Source of the DNA: Grammothele lineata
Lineage: Eukaryota > Basidiomycota > Agaricomycetes > Polyporales > Polyporaceae
Length of the DNA: 64,000 bases
NCBI GenBank assembly: GCA_002150815.3
Contig: NDFF03000095.1
Span: forward strand, 39,215-103,214
Direction of reading: 5' to 3'
Position 1 is the first letter of the stretch. Every line of letters begins with the position of its first letter. Both the position numbers and the translations under genes were made by a program. Positions 23,661 to 34,956 of this stretch are shown here, one piece after another. Under the pieces are notes generated by a model that saw nothing but the letters and a program-made list of their open reading frames with translations, was not told the origin of the DNA and did no database searches.

Positions 23661-26600
23661 ATGGCGAACCTCTCTCGCCGGTTCTCTTTCTTCAAACCCG
23701 CCTCCGAGTCCCAAGCGAACGCTCACCCCGGCGCGAACGGGCACGCGGACCCCGCCGCCACCCCTGTGGAGCAGACGCAGACGCCTGACTTTTGCATCGA
23801 CGAGTACGACCCGATCAAGGTCATCGTCATCGGGGCGGGATTCAGCGGGCTTACTGCTGGTGTTCGGTGCGTCCCCTCCTTGCTCCCTCTCCCTTCCCAT
23901 TCTCTCCTTCCCCAATTCCTCTTCCCCATTTCCCTCGCTCGATTGTTCCCCGCTGCGACTTCCAACGCGACTCACACCGAAACTGACACGAACGCGACCG
24001 CACGCGCATACTAGATTCCCACAGAAGATTCCGAACGTCGAGCTCACGATCTACGAGAAGAGCGCGGGGGTGGGCGGGACGTGGCATAATAACCGGTACC
24101 CGTGAGTCTTCTCTCTCGACGTTTGGGTGTATTGCGCGGATCGTCTGTCACAGCAGGCGTACGATGCGGTACCGCGGTCTTGGTAGAGGGGTATACCGTG
24201 GACGCGCGCGCGAGGAAAGAGACGGTCGAGCGAGCTGACGCGCTCTGCACAGGGGTCTGGCGTGCGACATCCCGGCTCACTGCGTACGTCCTCTCCTCCC
24301 CTCCCCGCTCTCTCCCTCCATGTCTGACACCCACCCCAGTACCAGCTCTCCTTCGAAGAAAAGGTGCCTCCCTTCCCCCTCCCCTCTTCTCCCAATATCC
24401 CCCTACTCACCCCCTCGCGCCCGCCCCCACTCACAGCGCGACTGGTCAGCATTCTACGCCCCCGGGGCGGAGATCCGGTCCTACCTCGAGGGCATCGCGG
24501 ACAAGTACAAGCTCGGGCGGTACATCCGGCTCCGGCACGAGGTCGTGCACGCGCGGTTCGACGTAGACAAGGGGAAGTGGGTCGTCAGGGTGCGCCGCCG
24601 GCCCGTCTCTTCCCCCACCGCCTCTTCGTCTGCCCCTTCTGTCGGTGTCTCCCCGAACGAAGAAGGAGGAGCGGAAGAGCAATTCGAAAAGTTCGAAGAC
24701 ACAGCAGACGTCCTCCTCACCGCCTTTGGGGCACTCTCGCGCTGGTCGATGCCGCCAATCCCGGGGCTCGAGGAGTTCGGCGGGGAGCTGCACCACAGCG
24801 CGGGGTTCGACCCGGGCGAGGGGCGCGTGTGGGAGGAGGCCGCGGAAAGGTGGAGGGGGAAGAGGGTGGGCGTTGTCGGGGTGGTGCGTTCTCCGTCCTT
24901 TTCTTTCTCTCCCTTCCCTCACTTCCCGTTTCCCGCTTTGCCTTGAGTCGATCGAACAGACGCTGACGCGAGAGGACAGGGCTCGAGCGCGCTGCAGCTC
25001 GTGCCGGCGCTGCAGCCGCGCGTGGGGCGGCTCGTGAACTACGTGCGCGGGAAGACGTGGCTCGCGATGCCCTTTGCGAGCGGCACCTTCGCGGAACTCC
25101 TTGGGCGCGACCCGGGCGCCGCTGAGGACTGTGCGTCTCCCTCTCGTTGCGGCGGCGTGCTGGGCTGACGGGACGGACAGTCACGTTCACAGAGGCGGAG
25201 CGCGAGCGGTTCCGCGCGGACCCCGAGTTCTACAAGACCTTCCGCCTCACACTCGAGCGCGAGATCAACGTACGTCCCTCCCCTCCCCTTTCCCTCCCTC
25301 TCCCTCACACTCGCGCGCGCATATACTGACCCTCGGGGACGGGGCGGGGAACAGAGCATCCACTCGTCGACACAGCGGGGGACGCCGATGCAGACGATGG
25401 GCCGGGCGCTCTTCCGCGCCAACATGGAGCGCAAGCTCGCCACCAGGCCCGAGATCGCCGCAAAGCGTGCGTCTTCTTCCTTTTCCCTTCCTTTACACTC
25501 TCGCTCTCTCGTGCGTGTGAAGGAGGGCTGACGCCGCCGCTCGCCTCCGGGCCCGCGCGCGTTGGCGTTGACAGTGATACCGGAGTTCCCTGTGGCGTGT
25601 CGCCGGTTGACTCCCGGCCCGGGGTACCTCGAGGCGCTGTGCCAGGACAACGTGCGTACTCTTCCTCTGCAACTGGTAGCGTATCTGCGGGAGACGTTGA
25701 CGGACGCGCGCGCGCGCAGGTGGACTTTGTGTCCGAGCCGATCAAGAGGTTCACGAAGACGGGGATAGAGACCGAAGACGGGCAGACCCAACAGCTGGAC
25801 GTCGTCTTCCTCGCCACCGGTCCGTCCTCCTCCCGCTCGCTCTCCCGCACGGACACTCACCCCAGCACCCCACTAACGTAGGTTACGACACGACCTTCCA
25901 CCTCCCCTTCCCCATCCTCGGCCGCTCCGGGCAGACCCTCAACGCCCACTTCTCCCCGCACCCGCGCACCTACCTCTCCGTCTGCACCGACGGCTTCCCC
26001 AACCTCTTCATGTGCCTCGGCCCCAACTCCGCCGTCGGCTCCGGCTCCCTCCTCGCCCTCATCGAGGCTCAGGTGAATTATGCGGTGCTCGCGACGGCGA
26101 AGATGCAGAGGGAGCGGATCAAGAGCGTGGAGGTTAGGAGGGGGGCGGTGGATGAGTTTGATGCGTATCTCGAGGTACTTGCGAGTTTTCAGATAGTGGA
26201 GTGTGCGCTGACGTGACTTGCGCGTAGAACTACTTCCCGAAGGTGCGCCATATCGTGCACAATCGCTGTGCAGCGCCCTCGTCCTAACTTCTTCTGCAGA
26301 CGGTGTACAGCGAGAAGTGCCGCTCGTGGTACAAAGGCGGCAAAGAAGAAGGCCGCGTCATCGGTCTTTGGCCTGGTCCGTCCCTCTCCCTCTCCCTCCT
26401 CCTCTTCCCCCTTCTCTCACTCTCCTCTGGGACTGACGAAGCACCACCTCGACAGGCTCGACCCTCCACGCGCTCAAAGCGCTCCAGAACCCGCGCTGGG
26501 AAGACTTCGCCTACGAGCGGCGCGACCGCGGCGCCGCCGCGGGCGGCATGTACTGGCTCGGCGACGGCCAGACGTGGGCCGAGAAGACGCTCACTGGAGA

Positions 26601-26796
26601 CCGTGCGTGTCTTCCCTTTCCTTGTATTTACCACGATGAGCTGTTTGGCTGATGACGGTGGCGGCGGACAGGGGCGTGGTACCTCTCGGAGGAGTTCGTG
26701 GACAGGCCGCCTGGTGAGTACTTGAGCGATCTTTCGGGAGTGTTTGGTACGAGGAGCGGGACTAACCGTGCTTGACGCGTAGTTCCTAGCGAGTAA
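23661..26796 (+). CDS. Baeyer-Villiger-type flavin-dependent monooxygenase, copy 2
   Basis: Paralogue of the gene at 118, with the same exon order. Exon 1 (MANLSRRFSFFKPASESQA onward) contains IKVIVIGAGFSGLTAGV, the FAD-binding motif. Then come SAGVGGTWHNNRYPG and IPAHC, FGGELHHSAGFD (the BVMO fingerprint region, again with Phe in place of Trp) near 24,780, and the NADPH-binding GSSALQLVPALQP near 24,985. The large C-terminal half has FMCLGPNSAVGSGSLLALIE and ends at AWYLSEEFVDRPPVPSE and stop, the last exon being 26,783-26,796. About eleven introns match copy 1. Compared with copy 1 it has a longer N-terminus and a Ser/Ala-rich insert after RVRRR. Both copies look intact. Cofactor use follows from the family; the substrate is unknown. 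Confidence 0.87.
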
Positions 26797-27224
26797 GATA
26801 TGCTGGGAGCGCGGCACTGGTCGGACCACGGCATCGTATAACATAGACACTTTGATAGACTTATGGGTTCGGGGCTTGTATCGTTCCTCCGTGAATTTTG
26901 CGTTAGACACTCGATCTGGATGCTCTACGAAACGTGCCTATAACATAGGGAGCCAGCACCCAGGTATATTTCGCAAACATGTCTGCTAGACGCAGAGTCA
27001 GCAACAGCGCTCGCGAGCAACTAGTTACTCCAAGATGAGGGTCATCGGTACTACGCGCGTTCAAGTGTCCCCGCCCCGTATGTTTGGCGGGCCTCTAGAA
27101 ATGCCCAGCTTTCTGCAGGACTATTTCAATGACACTATTCGCCGCTTCGCACCCGGCCCCTTTATTTCCACGACGCGTTCCTTCTTGAACGCCTTTCCCC
27201 ATTCCGTCGAGTGTGGTGAAAAGC
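26797..27224. other. Intergenic, convergent 3' flanks
   Basis: It lies between the stop of BVMO 2 and the proposed stop of modular gene A. No separate gene is evident; a small frame at 27,035-27,301 overlaps the end of gene A and has no recognisable content. A last exon of gene A could extend into it. Confidence 0.4.
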
Positions 27225-30200
27225 CTACAGCGCAGTGTGAGATCGACAAGAAACATCCCGTACCGGCTGGAGCACGATCCTGCTATACTCACCTAGTTTG
27301 AATGAGATCCGGCTCAAGCTCGTAGAAGGGCCAGCAGGGGGGAACAACGTCTCGAGCTCGGTGAGGAGCGCTTGCGAAGAGGGTGTGTCCCTCTCGCACT
27401 GTGGAAGGGCATCTAGTTTTACCTCCAATGCGGTCGAAGGTTGTACTGAAGGCATATATTTGAGCCTCCCTTTGAATGGAAATCGCCCGGTTCATGAACC
27501 AAACTTACCAGAGCAGTGTTTCATCACCAAGGCCCCGGTCTGCTCCACGAACCGGAGAGTCATTTGCTTGTTACACAGCAGCGGATCTGCGCGGATGCTC
27601 AGACGAAGGTGGCGTTCGGGGATCTCGAGGGGCGTCCAAGTTTGCAGGAGAGACCGGAGAACGTCTCCCTCGTCGGCGTGCTTGCGCAGGAAGGTGACAG
27701 CGATGCCTGTGACCTCGAGGGTCTTGAGGGAGGAGAATGGGGCGAGAGAACGCAGTTGGTCTGTACGTGACAGGATCCGTTATACACGACGGTATATCCA
27801 GTAAGCACGAACGACGCACCTTCCCACTGGTGAGCAGAGGAAAGCCATGCTTTGCTGTCGTCGAACACTGGAAAGTGTACTCGTAGGCAGGTAAGATGCC
27901 CTGGAATGAGCGAAGAAAGAAGTTGGTTCAGCCCAAAGAACCCCGGGGAGCGAACCTAGCAAAAAGAATCAGATATCTAGATCTACGTAGGAAGCTTGGC
28001 CTGTCGCTCACAGAGAGCTCGCGTATGACGGTCGCGAAACGACTCGGTTCCAACGTGCGAGACGTCCATCGGAGCGAGTCACACTCCAGCTTCTCCAAGG
28101 GACCGAACGCATCGACGAATTCTGTAAATTCCGAGAGGGTTTCGAACGTCACGACGCTTGCCTGCAGCGTCGAAATTCCCTGCGGTGCTACCTCGCTGAA
28201 ATCCGGGAACGGCGGGCGAGCTGACGGCCTGCGCGGCTGACCTGAGATATCGTCCTGGATGAGGAGGTGACGAAGCGATGGTAGCATGCCTCTAAGTTCC
28301 TTCAAAAACGCAAGACTGCGTCGCCATCGTCAAGTAGGTGTAAGTCAAAGTACCGGACTAACGACGCGCAAAGGGGAGCATCGCGGAGCGTGCGCGCAAG
28401 TCGGCTCATCTCGGTATCGTTCCCAGGCCAGACCCGCCGGAAGATCCACGCGCGCGCTCGTAGGGACCATACCCTGCAGACGAGCGCGCAGCGAAGGAGG
28501 GCGATGCGCGCGTCGTCGTAGACCCAACCGGGGGAGGAGACGGCTTGGGTTCCGAGCATGTCGATGACGTGTTCCTGGACTTCAACGGGGAGACGAGGAT
28601 CGTTTTCAATTAATATTTCTGACAATGCGATTGTTCCGACGCCCTCTTCGTTTACTTCTATCTTAGGTTTTATAGTGGCTAGTGCGCCGGATATATCGTC
28701 AGGAATAGTTTGGTTCTGCACAGTATCTCGTCAACATTGGAGGGCGTTAACGCGAATGGCTTGTACGCACCTTAAATACGGAGGTAATGTCTTGATCGCA
28801 AGCAACAGCAGATTTTGCATCAGAATTCTGTGTAATTCAAGTGGTCGGCCAGATATCCAGGAATGACTGGTATATTACGATAGCTCTGACCTCTAAAATA
28901 TAATCCAGTAAAGGGTCGACTGGATCAAATATCTTCATGAGGAGAGCAAGGCAGGCGTAAGCTCATATATTGTGCCAAGTTGAAATCCCAACGCACCCCG
29001 GAATCACCAGCACCGGAAAGGACAGCGCCAGATGCATCATCCTCGTCGTCCTTATTTAAACGTAGTTCGTGCGGCCCTGCGGCAGCTTGGATTTGGCGCA
29101 TCCAAAAAATGCGCCTCTTGATCTTATAATAATGTACGAAAATGCACTGGTCGCGCTCAGGTGTGTAGACTTCATTTGCCTCGGAGTCCCCAGTAGATTC
29201 GACAGTCTGCACACCTTCGCGAGAGATCGTGCGCCATGCGCGCGCTGGGCCCCATTTATATTCCGGGCTGCGAACGACACCACTGTCGCGATCAGACCAT
29301 AGCGGCGCGTCACGCGTCACAGGGCCCGCCGCCGCGCCGCTATCCGCCTTTTGTCACCGGTCACAAGGGGCCCCCGCCGGATGTGACCGGCAGCCGTAGG
29401 CTCATTTTGGGCGCTCCCAGCACCCAAAATGGAAATTTCCGCCGCCTACGGCGGCGGCGTCACACCTCTAAGGCCTCCCCGCCGCCCCGCCGGTTCGACG
29501 GGGACGTGTCACACCCTCGACCCCCCGCCGCTATGGTCTGATCGCGACAGCATTCTCCATTTTGATGGAGACATTCACGGCTGCGAGACCACCTATGTCG
29601 CAGCTAATCTTCCCTTCCCGTCCGGCATACGCGCCGTTTTGGAAGGCAGCCACGATCCAGCTCGCAGTCTTCGTGGTACCCGAGACAAAATAGACGTCGC
29701 GTTCATTCAACCCAAGGAAGAGGGTCGAGTTCGCAAAGGCCAGCCAGACGTCAATGTGCTTGCGCATGTGTGACAAGATCAGCTGTTTTGCTTGTAGATA
29801 GTGGGCGACAGCAGGAGGGGCAAGAATGAGAAAGGCTCCGACGTCCTCATGGCAGCGGAATGTAACGCCCGCTCCTACAGTCACGGACGCGGGAAGGGCG
29901 GCAGGCACAGGACTGCAATAAGAGGAATGCATACGCGTGTAAGGAGGAGAGTGATTGAGATGTTATACACACTCACATTCCGGCGCTCGCCTCGACGGAG
30001 ACATCTTTCCAAGTGACCGTACGGCTGGACAGAAACTGAGTCTGAATGAGGTCCCGCGGACCAAGGATAGTTCCATCAGGCATCTGGAGTGCCTCATGGT
30101 TCTCAGGAGTCTGTGCTTGCTTAGTATCATCCTTAAGTGCATTGAAGAGAGGGATGAGCTCGCCATGCACGGATGGGTACACGATAGAGCCGCATGCGAT

Positions 30201-30314
30201 CTCCTGCTTTCCGGGGAAAGGCTCCGGGTTCCAGAGAGGTAGACCATACCGGAGTTTGAAGAGATGCCTTTGATAGACGTCCCAAGCAGGGGTGTCTCCG
30301 GGCGAGTACGACAT
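27225..30314 (-). pseudogene. Modular F-box protein gene A, interrupted by a MITE
   Basis: Member of a three-gene family here (A, B at 31,287, C at 51,260). From the N-terminus: block 1 (AWDVYQRHLFKLRYGLPLWN), block 2 (GAGVTFRCHEDVGAFLILAP and DVYFVSGTTKTASWIVAAFQ), block 3 (RSPEYKWGP, DQCIFVHYYKIKRRIFWM), block 4 (IFDPVDPLLDYILE, NSDAKSAVACDQDITSVFK, IPDDISGALATIKPKIEV). Then an F-box (LPVEVQEHVIDMLG with CALVCRVWSLRAR) and a repeat region. The last recognisable exon has LLTELETLFP. F-box proteins recruit targets to SCF ubiquitin ligases; blocks 1-4 have no name I know. A 268-bp element at 29,283-29,550 puts a stop codon after MENAVAIRP. Unless spliced out, this makes the copy non-functional. 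An in-frame upstream ATG at 30,401 is also conserved in gene C. Confidence 0.68.
29283..29550. mobile_element. MITE-like element, 268 bp, with 25-bp perfect terminal inverted repeats
   Basis: Both ends read CTGTCGCGATCAGACCATAG then CGGCG inward, a perfect 25-bp inverted repeat. CA flanks the element on both sides (29,281-29,282 and 29,551-29,552). The interior is GC-rich, has no open frame, and contains further hairpins: CATTTTGGG with CCCAAAATG (about 29,402-29,430) and CGCCGCC with GGCGGCG. It sits inside the block 2-3 exon of gene A. Taking it out with one CA copy restores MENGVVRSPEYKWGP, which aligns with DNGAARSPEYRWGP of gene C. It has no coding capacity, so it would have been moved by a transposase elsewhere. 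Confidence 0.9.
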
Positions 30315-31286
30315 GGAGTTGAATATCGAGTCGAAGGGGACACCGCGAGAGTCGAACCCGCGCGGAGCTGTCGCTGAGGATGAGTCTTGCACACGGTTCA
30401 TCGATCAGCCACGTCTCGCGCCGGACCGGCCCGGGCTGCCGCAGCACATCCACTGGCGGTGTCGCCAGCTTTCGGTGCATGCTCTAACTTCGACTCGAAC
30501 TAGTCCTGTGTAATTCTCCGCTGGGTCGGTCCACTTTCTAGGTATGCTATTCCTCCAGCACGATGTGCATTACATACCTTGATAGTGATCATTTTCAGGA
30601 AAATGAGTGCTGTGCGCTTTCCAGGTGGGTTGAAAACATGCTCCGCGAGCTCCGAGTCCAACCCATGTAATGGGAGTTAGTGGACTTGGGCCTCAAATCG
30701 GATCATTTCCGAGTGTTGACTTTGGTTGGCTGCAACCTGAGCTTCAAGGGAGTTTCTGTTTCCTCCGCTGAAACCGAAGGGTGTCGTGCGCTAGCGCACT
30801 GAAAGGTGGAGCTTCGCGAAGTTTAACTACCGTCATTCTCATCGCCTCAGCGTCGTATTCTAACATCCTCATATCCTCTCACTATTATCATACAACAAGC
30901 GGGTCTACTCATCTTCTGACGACATTTGAGAAGCATGAGGCGTCTGGTGCGCGTCAAGGCGGTGTCAACCAATGTTCGGACGGAGCGCTCCGCTGTCATA
31001 TCCGGAACCCTACTACACCAATAGAACTTCGATTCCGCATACACGTCGTGGGGAGCTGTCCAGGCTCGCGGCTGCCTGCACGTTCTCGTGTGGTACGCGC
31101 ACATAGCATTGAGTAGGGCTATGTCTTCTTCTTTAAATTTTCGCACACCAGGCTTCGAACGCAGGGGCTTGCAGTGCAGAATTAAATCCAGCCTATCGAT
31201 CACGTCTATCGGATTATCCTCCCATCCGTCCTGAGGTCCCTAATAAGGTGTACACTTGGTTTCTTACTGCCCTCTCAGCCCCCTCC
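30315..31286. other. Divergent intergenic region of modular genes A and B
   Basis: It contains no separate gene that I can support. Near 30,386-30,405 the minus strand has ATCGATGAACCGTG, also found upstream of gene C at 51,149-51,162. In both genes the ATG within it is in frame with the main ORF. Confidence 0.5.
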
Positions 31287-34012
31287 ATGGCTTGGCAGGC
31301 CAATTCCGAAATCGTCCCCGCCTGGTCAGTTTACTCCTCAGAGCTATTCAAGCTCGGTCATGGTCTTCCCCTCTGGAACCCGCAGCCTAAGAAGGATGTC
31401 CCAGCCATGGAATGTGGCTCTGTTGCGTACCGGTCGGACTTGTATGGCGACCCCATCCCAATATTCCACACCATGAAAACAGAATCGGAGCAGGGGAAGA
31501 TCCCTGAAGGCCACGACGTCCTTGAACTTCCTTCGCAGGGCATGCATCCACCTGAGGACACAATCCAAACGCCATTCTTGTCTAGTCAGAGTCTTTCCAG
31601 CAAGATGATCGCAGTCGAAGGAGGCGTTGGAGGGTAAGTGATAGAGAAAATACATGGCTTCAAACTAAAGATGTCCCTCTAGTCCCCCTATCCCTCCTGT
31701 AAACGCATCCGCAGGTGCTGGCGTCAGCTTCACGTGCCACAAGAATTCAGGCGCTCTGCTCATCCACACCCCACCGGCGCGGACAACGTATATTCAATCG
31801 AAACGCCGCATCGTTACACACATGAAGAAACATTTCCGTAACTGGAAGGCATTCATAGAGTCCGAGTGCGGGAATGAGCTGCGAGACGAAGACGTCTACT
31901 TCATTTCGGGAACAACCAAGACCAGAGAGTGGGTCCTTGCTGCGTTCCATAACGTATCGACCGGGACGGAGGCGAGTCTCAACTGTGACTTCGCCAACCT
32001 CGCATCCGGTAGCATCGCGTTCAGTGTCCAGAAGGGCGCGATTCGGTCACCCGAGTACAAGTGGGGTCCGACTGTTCCTAATGCCCATCCCAGCCGGACC
32101 AGTCTCCACCTCATTCAGTCGGCGTCGGATGCGCCTCCCCCTTCTCCCCGTCCTGTCACGCCGTCGTCCATTACTTCTGAACCCGATCAGTGCATCTTCG
32201 TGCACTACTACAAGATGAAGAGACGGATTTGGTGGATCTGGCAGATGGAAGCTGCGGCCGGACCACACGAGCTTCCCAAGGGCGATGGCGGAGATGGTGG
32301 TTCTCCGCCACCACAAGTTCAAATGGAAGGTTATGACTCGGGATCGGATGGGTACGATGTCATTCAGTCCAACAGTAGCAACGCAGTAAGTATCTCTTAC
32401 TCTCGATATATTTCGTGCTGAGAGTAAGCGTTTGTTACGTAGGTGTTCGACCCTGTGACGCCTTTACTCGACTATATTCTGGCGGTATGTCGAGTTAGAT
32501 AGACATTTCGCACAATAAACTCACTACATTGGTGCAGAACTCTACCGCAGGATGTGCGGTCGCTTGCGACAGGGACGTTATCGCAATATTCCAAGTACGT
32601 CCTGACGCGGTTTATGCCACGCTGTAGCTGATCGCCGTCTGTAGGCACAAGGTATCCCAGACGACATCCGCGCCGCACTTCGTGATGTGAAGCCGCCCAT
32701 CGACGTCGACGAGGACGGGGTTGGCACACTCTCGGTCGACATGCGCGTCCAAGACACAGCTCTGCCTACAACACAAGACTGTCCGGAAGGAAATTCTGGG
32801 GGTGAGCAGGTATCAGCTGATGGTACGTATAGAATTACATCCAGTCCTGGTGTGAGATCTCACGCAGCACGTGCAGACGACGTAGATGATGACGCCGAGG
32901 ACGGCAATGCGATGGAAGAAGATGATAACGACGAAGCAATGGATGATTCCCAAGGGGAAAAGAAGCGCGAGGAAAAACGACCTGCTTGGGAGCCGAGTGG
33001 AAACGCGCATTCCAGCACCGTCACAGCCATGGCGGTCTCCCCAGACGGAAAGTGGGCAGCGAGTGGGTCTGACGACGCCTCCATAATCATCTGGGACATC
33101 GTCGGAGAGTCACACGTGCGCACCTGGCACGCTTCCGAGGACACTGTCTGGGCACTCGCCTTCTCACCTGATAGCACCACGCTTGCATCGGCTGGGAGCG
33201 AGGGTGCAGTTACTCTCTGGAACGTCGCGGACGGCGAGAATGTGGCAACTCTTGAAAGCGTCACCGATGCGGACGAAGCCGAGATGATCCAGATGCTGGA
33301 ATGGTCGCCCGACGGAACGCGCATAGCAGCGTGCTCCGACAACGGGACCGTGTCCGTCTGGGATGCTGCCGCGCGCACCCTCCTCTTCGCCTGGACGGAG
33401 CACACCGCTCTCGTAGGGTTCGTCAAGTTCTCACCCGATGGACAGTGGCTCGCATCTGGGAGCGAAGACGGTACCGCGCGCCTGTGGAACGCGCACACCG
33501 GAGAGACGCGCCATATCCTTGAGCGCCACGAAGACGCCGTTCGAGGGGGCGAGTTCGACCCGGCTGGCGCGCGTTTCGCGACGGCGTCAGACGATGGGAG
33601 CGTGCGCATATGGAGCGTCGAGTCCGGGGAGGAGCTCGTCATCCTACGCGAGCACCATGGGCCGGTATGGGACGTCGCTTTTAGCGGAGACGGAAAGGAG
33701 GTGTTATCCGCGTCGAGTGACGCGACCGCCAAGTTGTGTGACTCATTCACAGGGCAGCTGAAGCTATCCTTCGAGGGGCACGACAGCACGGTAAACGCTG
33801 CCGCGTTCTCACCCGACGGGGAGTACGTGGCGACGGCGTCGTGGGACAGCACGGTGAGATTGTGGAAAAAGGCGGATGGGACGCAGGTGAGAACGTTCAA
33901 CGAGCACAACGACAAGGTAACGCACGTTGCGTTCACCAAGAATGGGGAACATCTTGTCTCTGGGTCGGATGATGGCACAGTGCGCATGCGGCGCTGGAAG
34001 GAGTTCTTGTAG
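31287..34012 (+). CDS. Modular protein gene B: family N-terminal half plus WD40 propeller
   Basis: The N-terminal half matches genes A and C block by block: AWSVYSSELFKLGHGLPLWN, GAGVSFTCHKNSGALLIHTP, DVYFISGTTKTREWVLAAFH, RSPEYKWGP, DQCIFVHYYKMKRRIWWIWQ, VFDPVTPLLDYILA, CAVACDRDVIAIFQAQGIPD. Instead of an F-box it continues through an acidic linker (EEDDNDEAMDD) into eight WD40-type units between about 33,000 and 34,000, for example SPDGKWAASGSDDASIIIWD and SPDGQWLASGSEDGTARLWN. The last unit is degenerate. Introns near 31,637, 32,388, 32,495 and 32,602 match those of gene C. A possible 45-nt in-frame intron lies at 32,823-32,867. WD40 propellers are protein-binding platforms; the N-terminal half is of unknown function. 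ATG 31,287 starts just before block 1. Confidence 0.8.
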
Positions 34013-34888
34013 CGTCGTGCTCAACCTTGTGCTCCCTGATGCCGAACGAGAAACAAACGAAGTCAGTACATAGCAAACACATTGCGTAGACTCACAATTC
34101 ACAAGGAGTACTGCATACATCTTCCGCATGTTATCGCTTTTACAAGTCCGAAATTCATTGGTAAACGTGTAGGCCGTAGTGGATGTCTTCCGTAGTCCGT
34201 ACGAAGTGATAGCTGCCGGTCAATGGTGGAAGGGGCTGAGATGGACGATTATCCGAGGACACGCGGCTGTTGTCGGCGTCTGCCGGCAGCTGATTACGCC
34301 TTGCCACGTGGCCTTGCAACTGATGCGCCGCGGTCTCTACTGGCTTGTCTTGGTCCAAGACTTGTCAGCTCACCTGTATGTTCAACTTATGGGACACCGG
34401 GTGTTTTTCGCAGCGTCGCGGCAGTGGCATGAAGTATGTGATGGTGGGCCTCTCTTCCCCCTGAACCAAACTCAAATGACCACACCCAGGCTACTACGTC
34501 AATCAGCCGCAACGCCGCGCGTCGACCGTCACTCGGCTGCCGGCTACGACTTTTCAAGAGTCAATGCAACGAATTACAGTATCACCTGGCCTGCACTGTA
34601 CGTTGATTTTTTCTGGCCCTTCCCCTTCGCGAGCCTAAAGGCCGTCCGTGCTCATCGCATCTTATCAGATGGCTCACTTCCTTCAGCAGATCGCAGTCCA
34701 GACCGTCTCAGTCGATCAATCCCATTTCTTCGTGCCGAGTCTACTCTAGGCGACCTGCCCCTGCTGGAATGGTCCACCATGCCGATTGCCTACGTAGCAC
34801 TGTCGCCGCACCCATTCGAAGTCTTGCGCCGCGGCGATGACGCTCATTCTTTGCGGTTGTTCCGCCAACTTTGGGGCAACCCGCGGGA
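34013..34888. other. Intergenic 5' flank of O-methyltransferase 1
   Basis: An open frame of 361 codons starting at 34,179 runs across this stretch and over the first methyltransferase exon in another frame. It matches no family and I treat it as chance. No other gene is seen. Confidence 0.45.
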
Positions 34889-34896
34889 TATAAGTA
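34889..34896 (+). promoter_or_regulatory. TATA box of O-methyltransferase 1
   Basis: TATAAGTA lies 68 nt upstream of the ATG at 34,957, with a C/T/A-rich leader between. The role is inferred from sequence and spacing. Confidence 0.55.
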
Positions 34897-34956
34897 CGCC
34901 GGAATACACTCATTTCATCGTCACTTCTCACTCACTTATTCATCTTCACCAGCACA

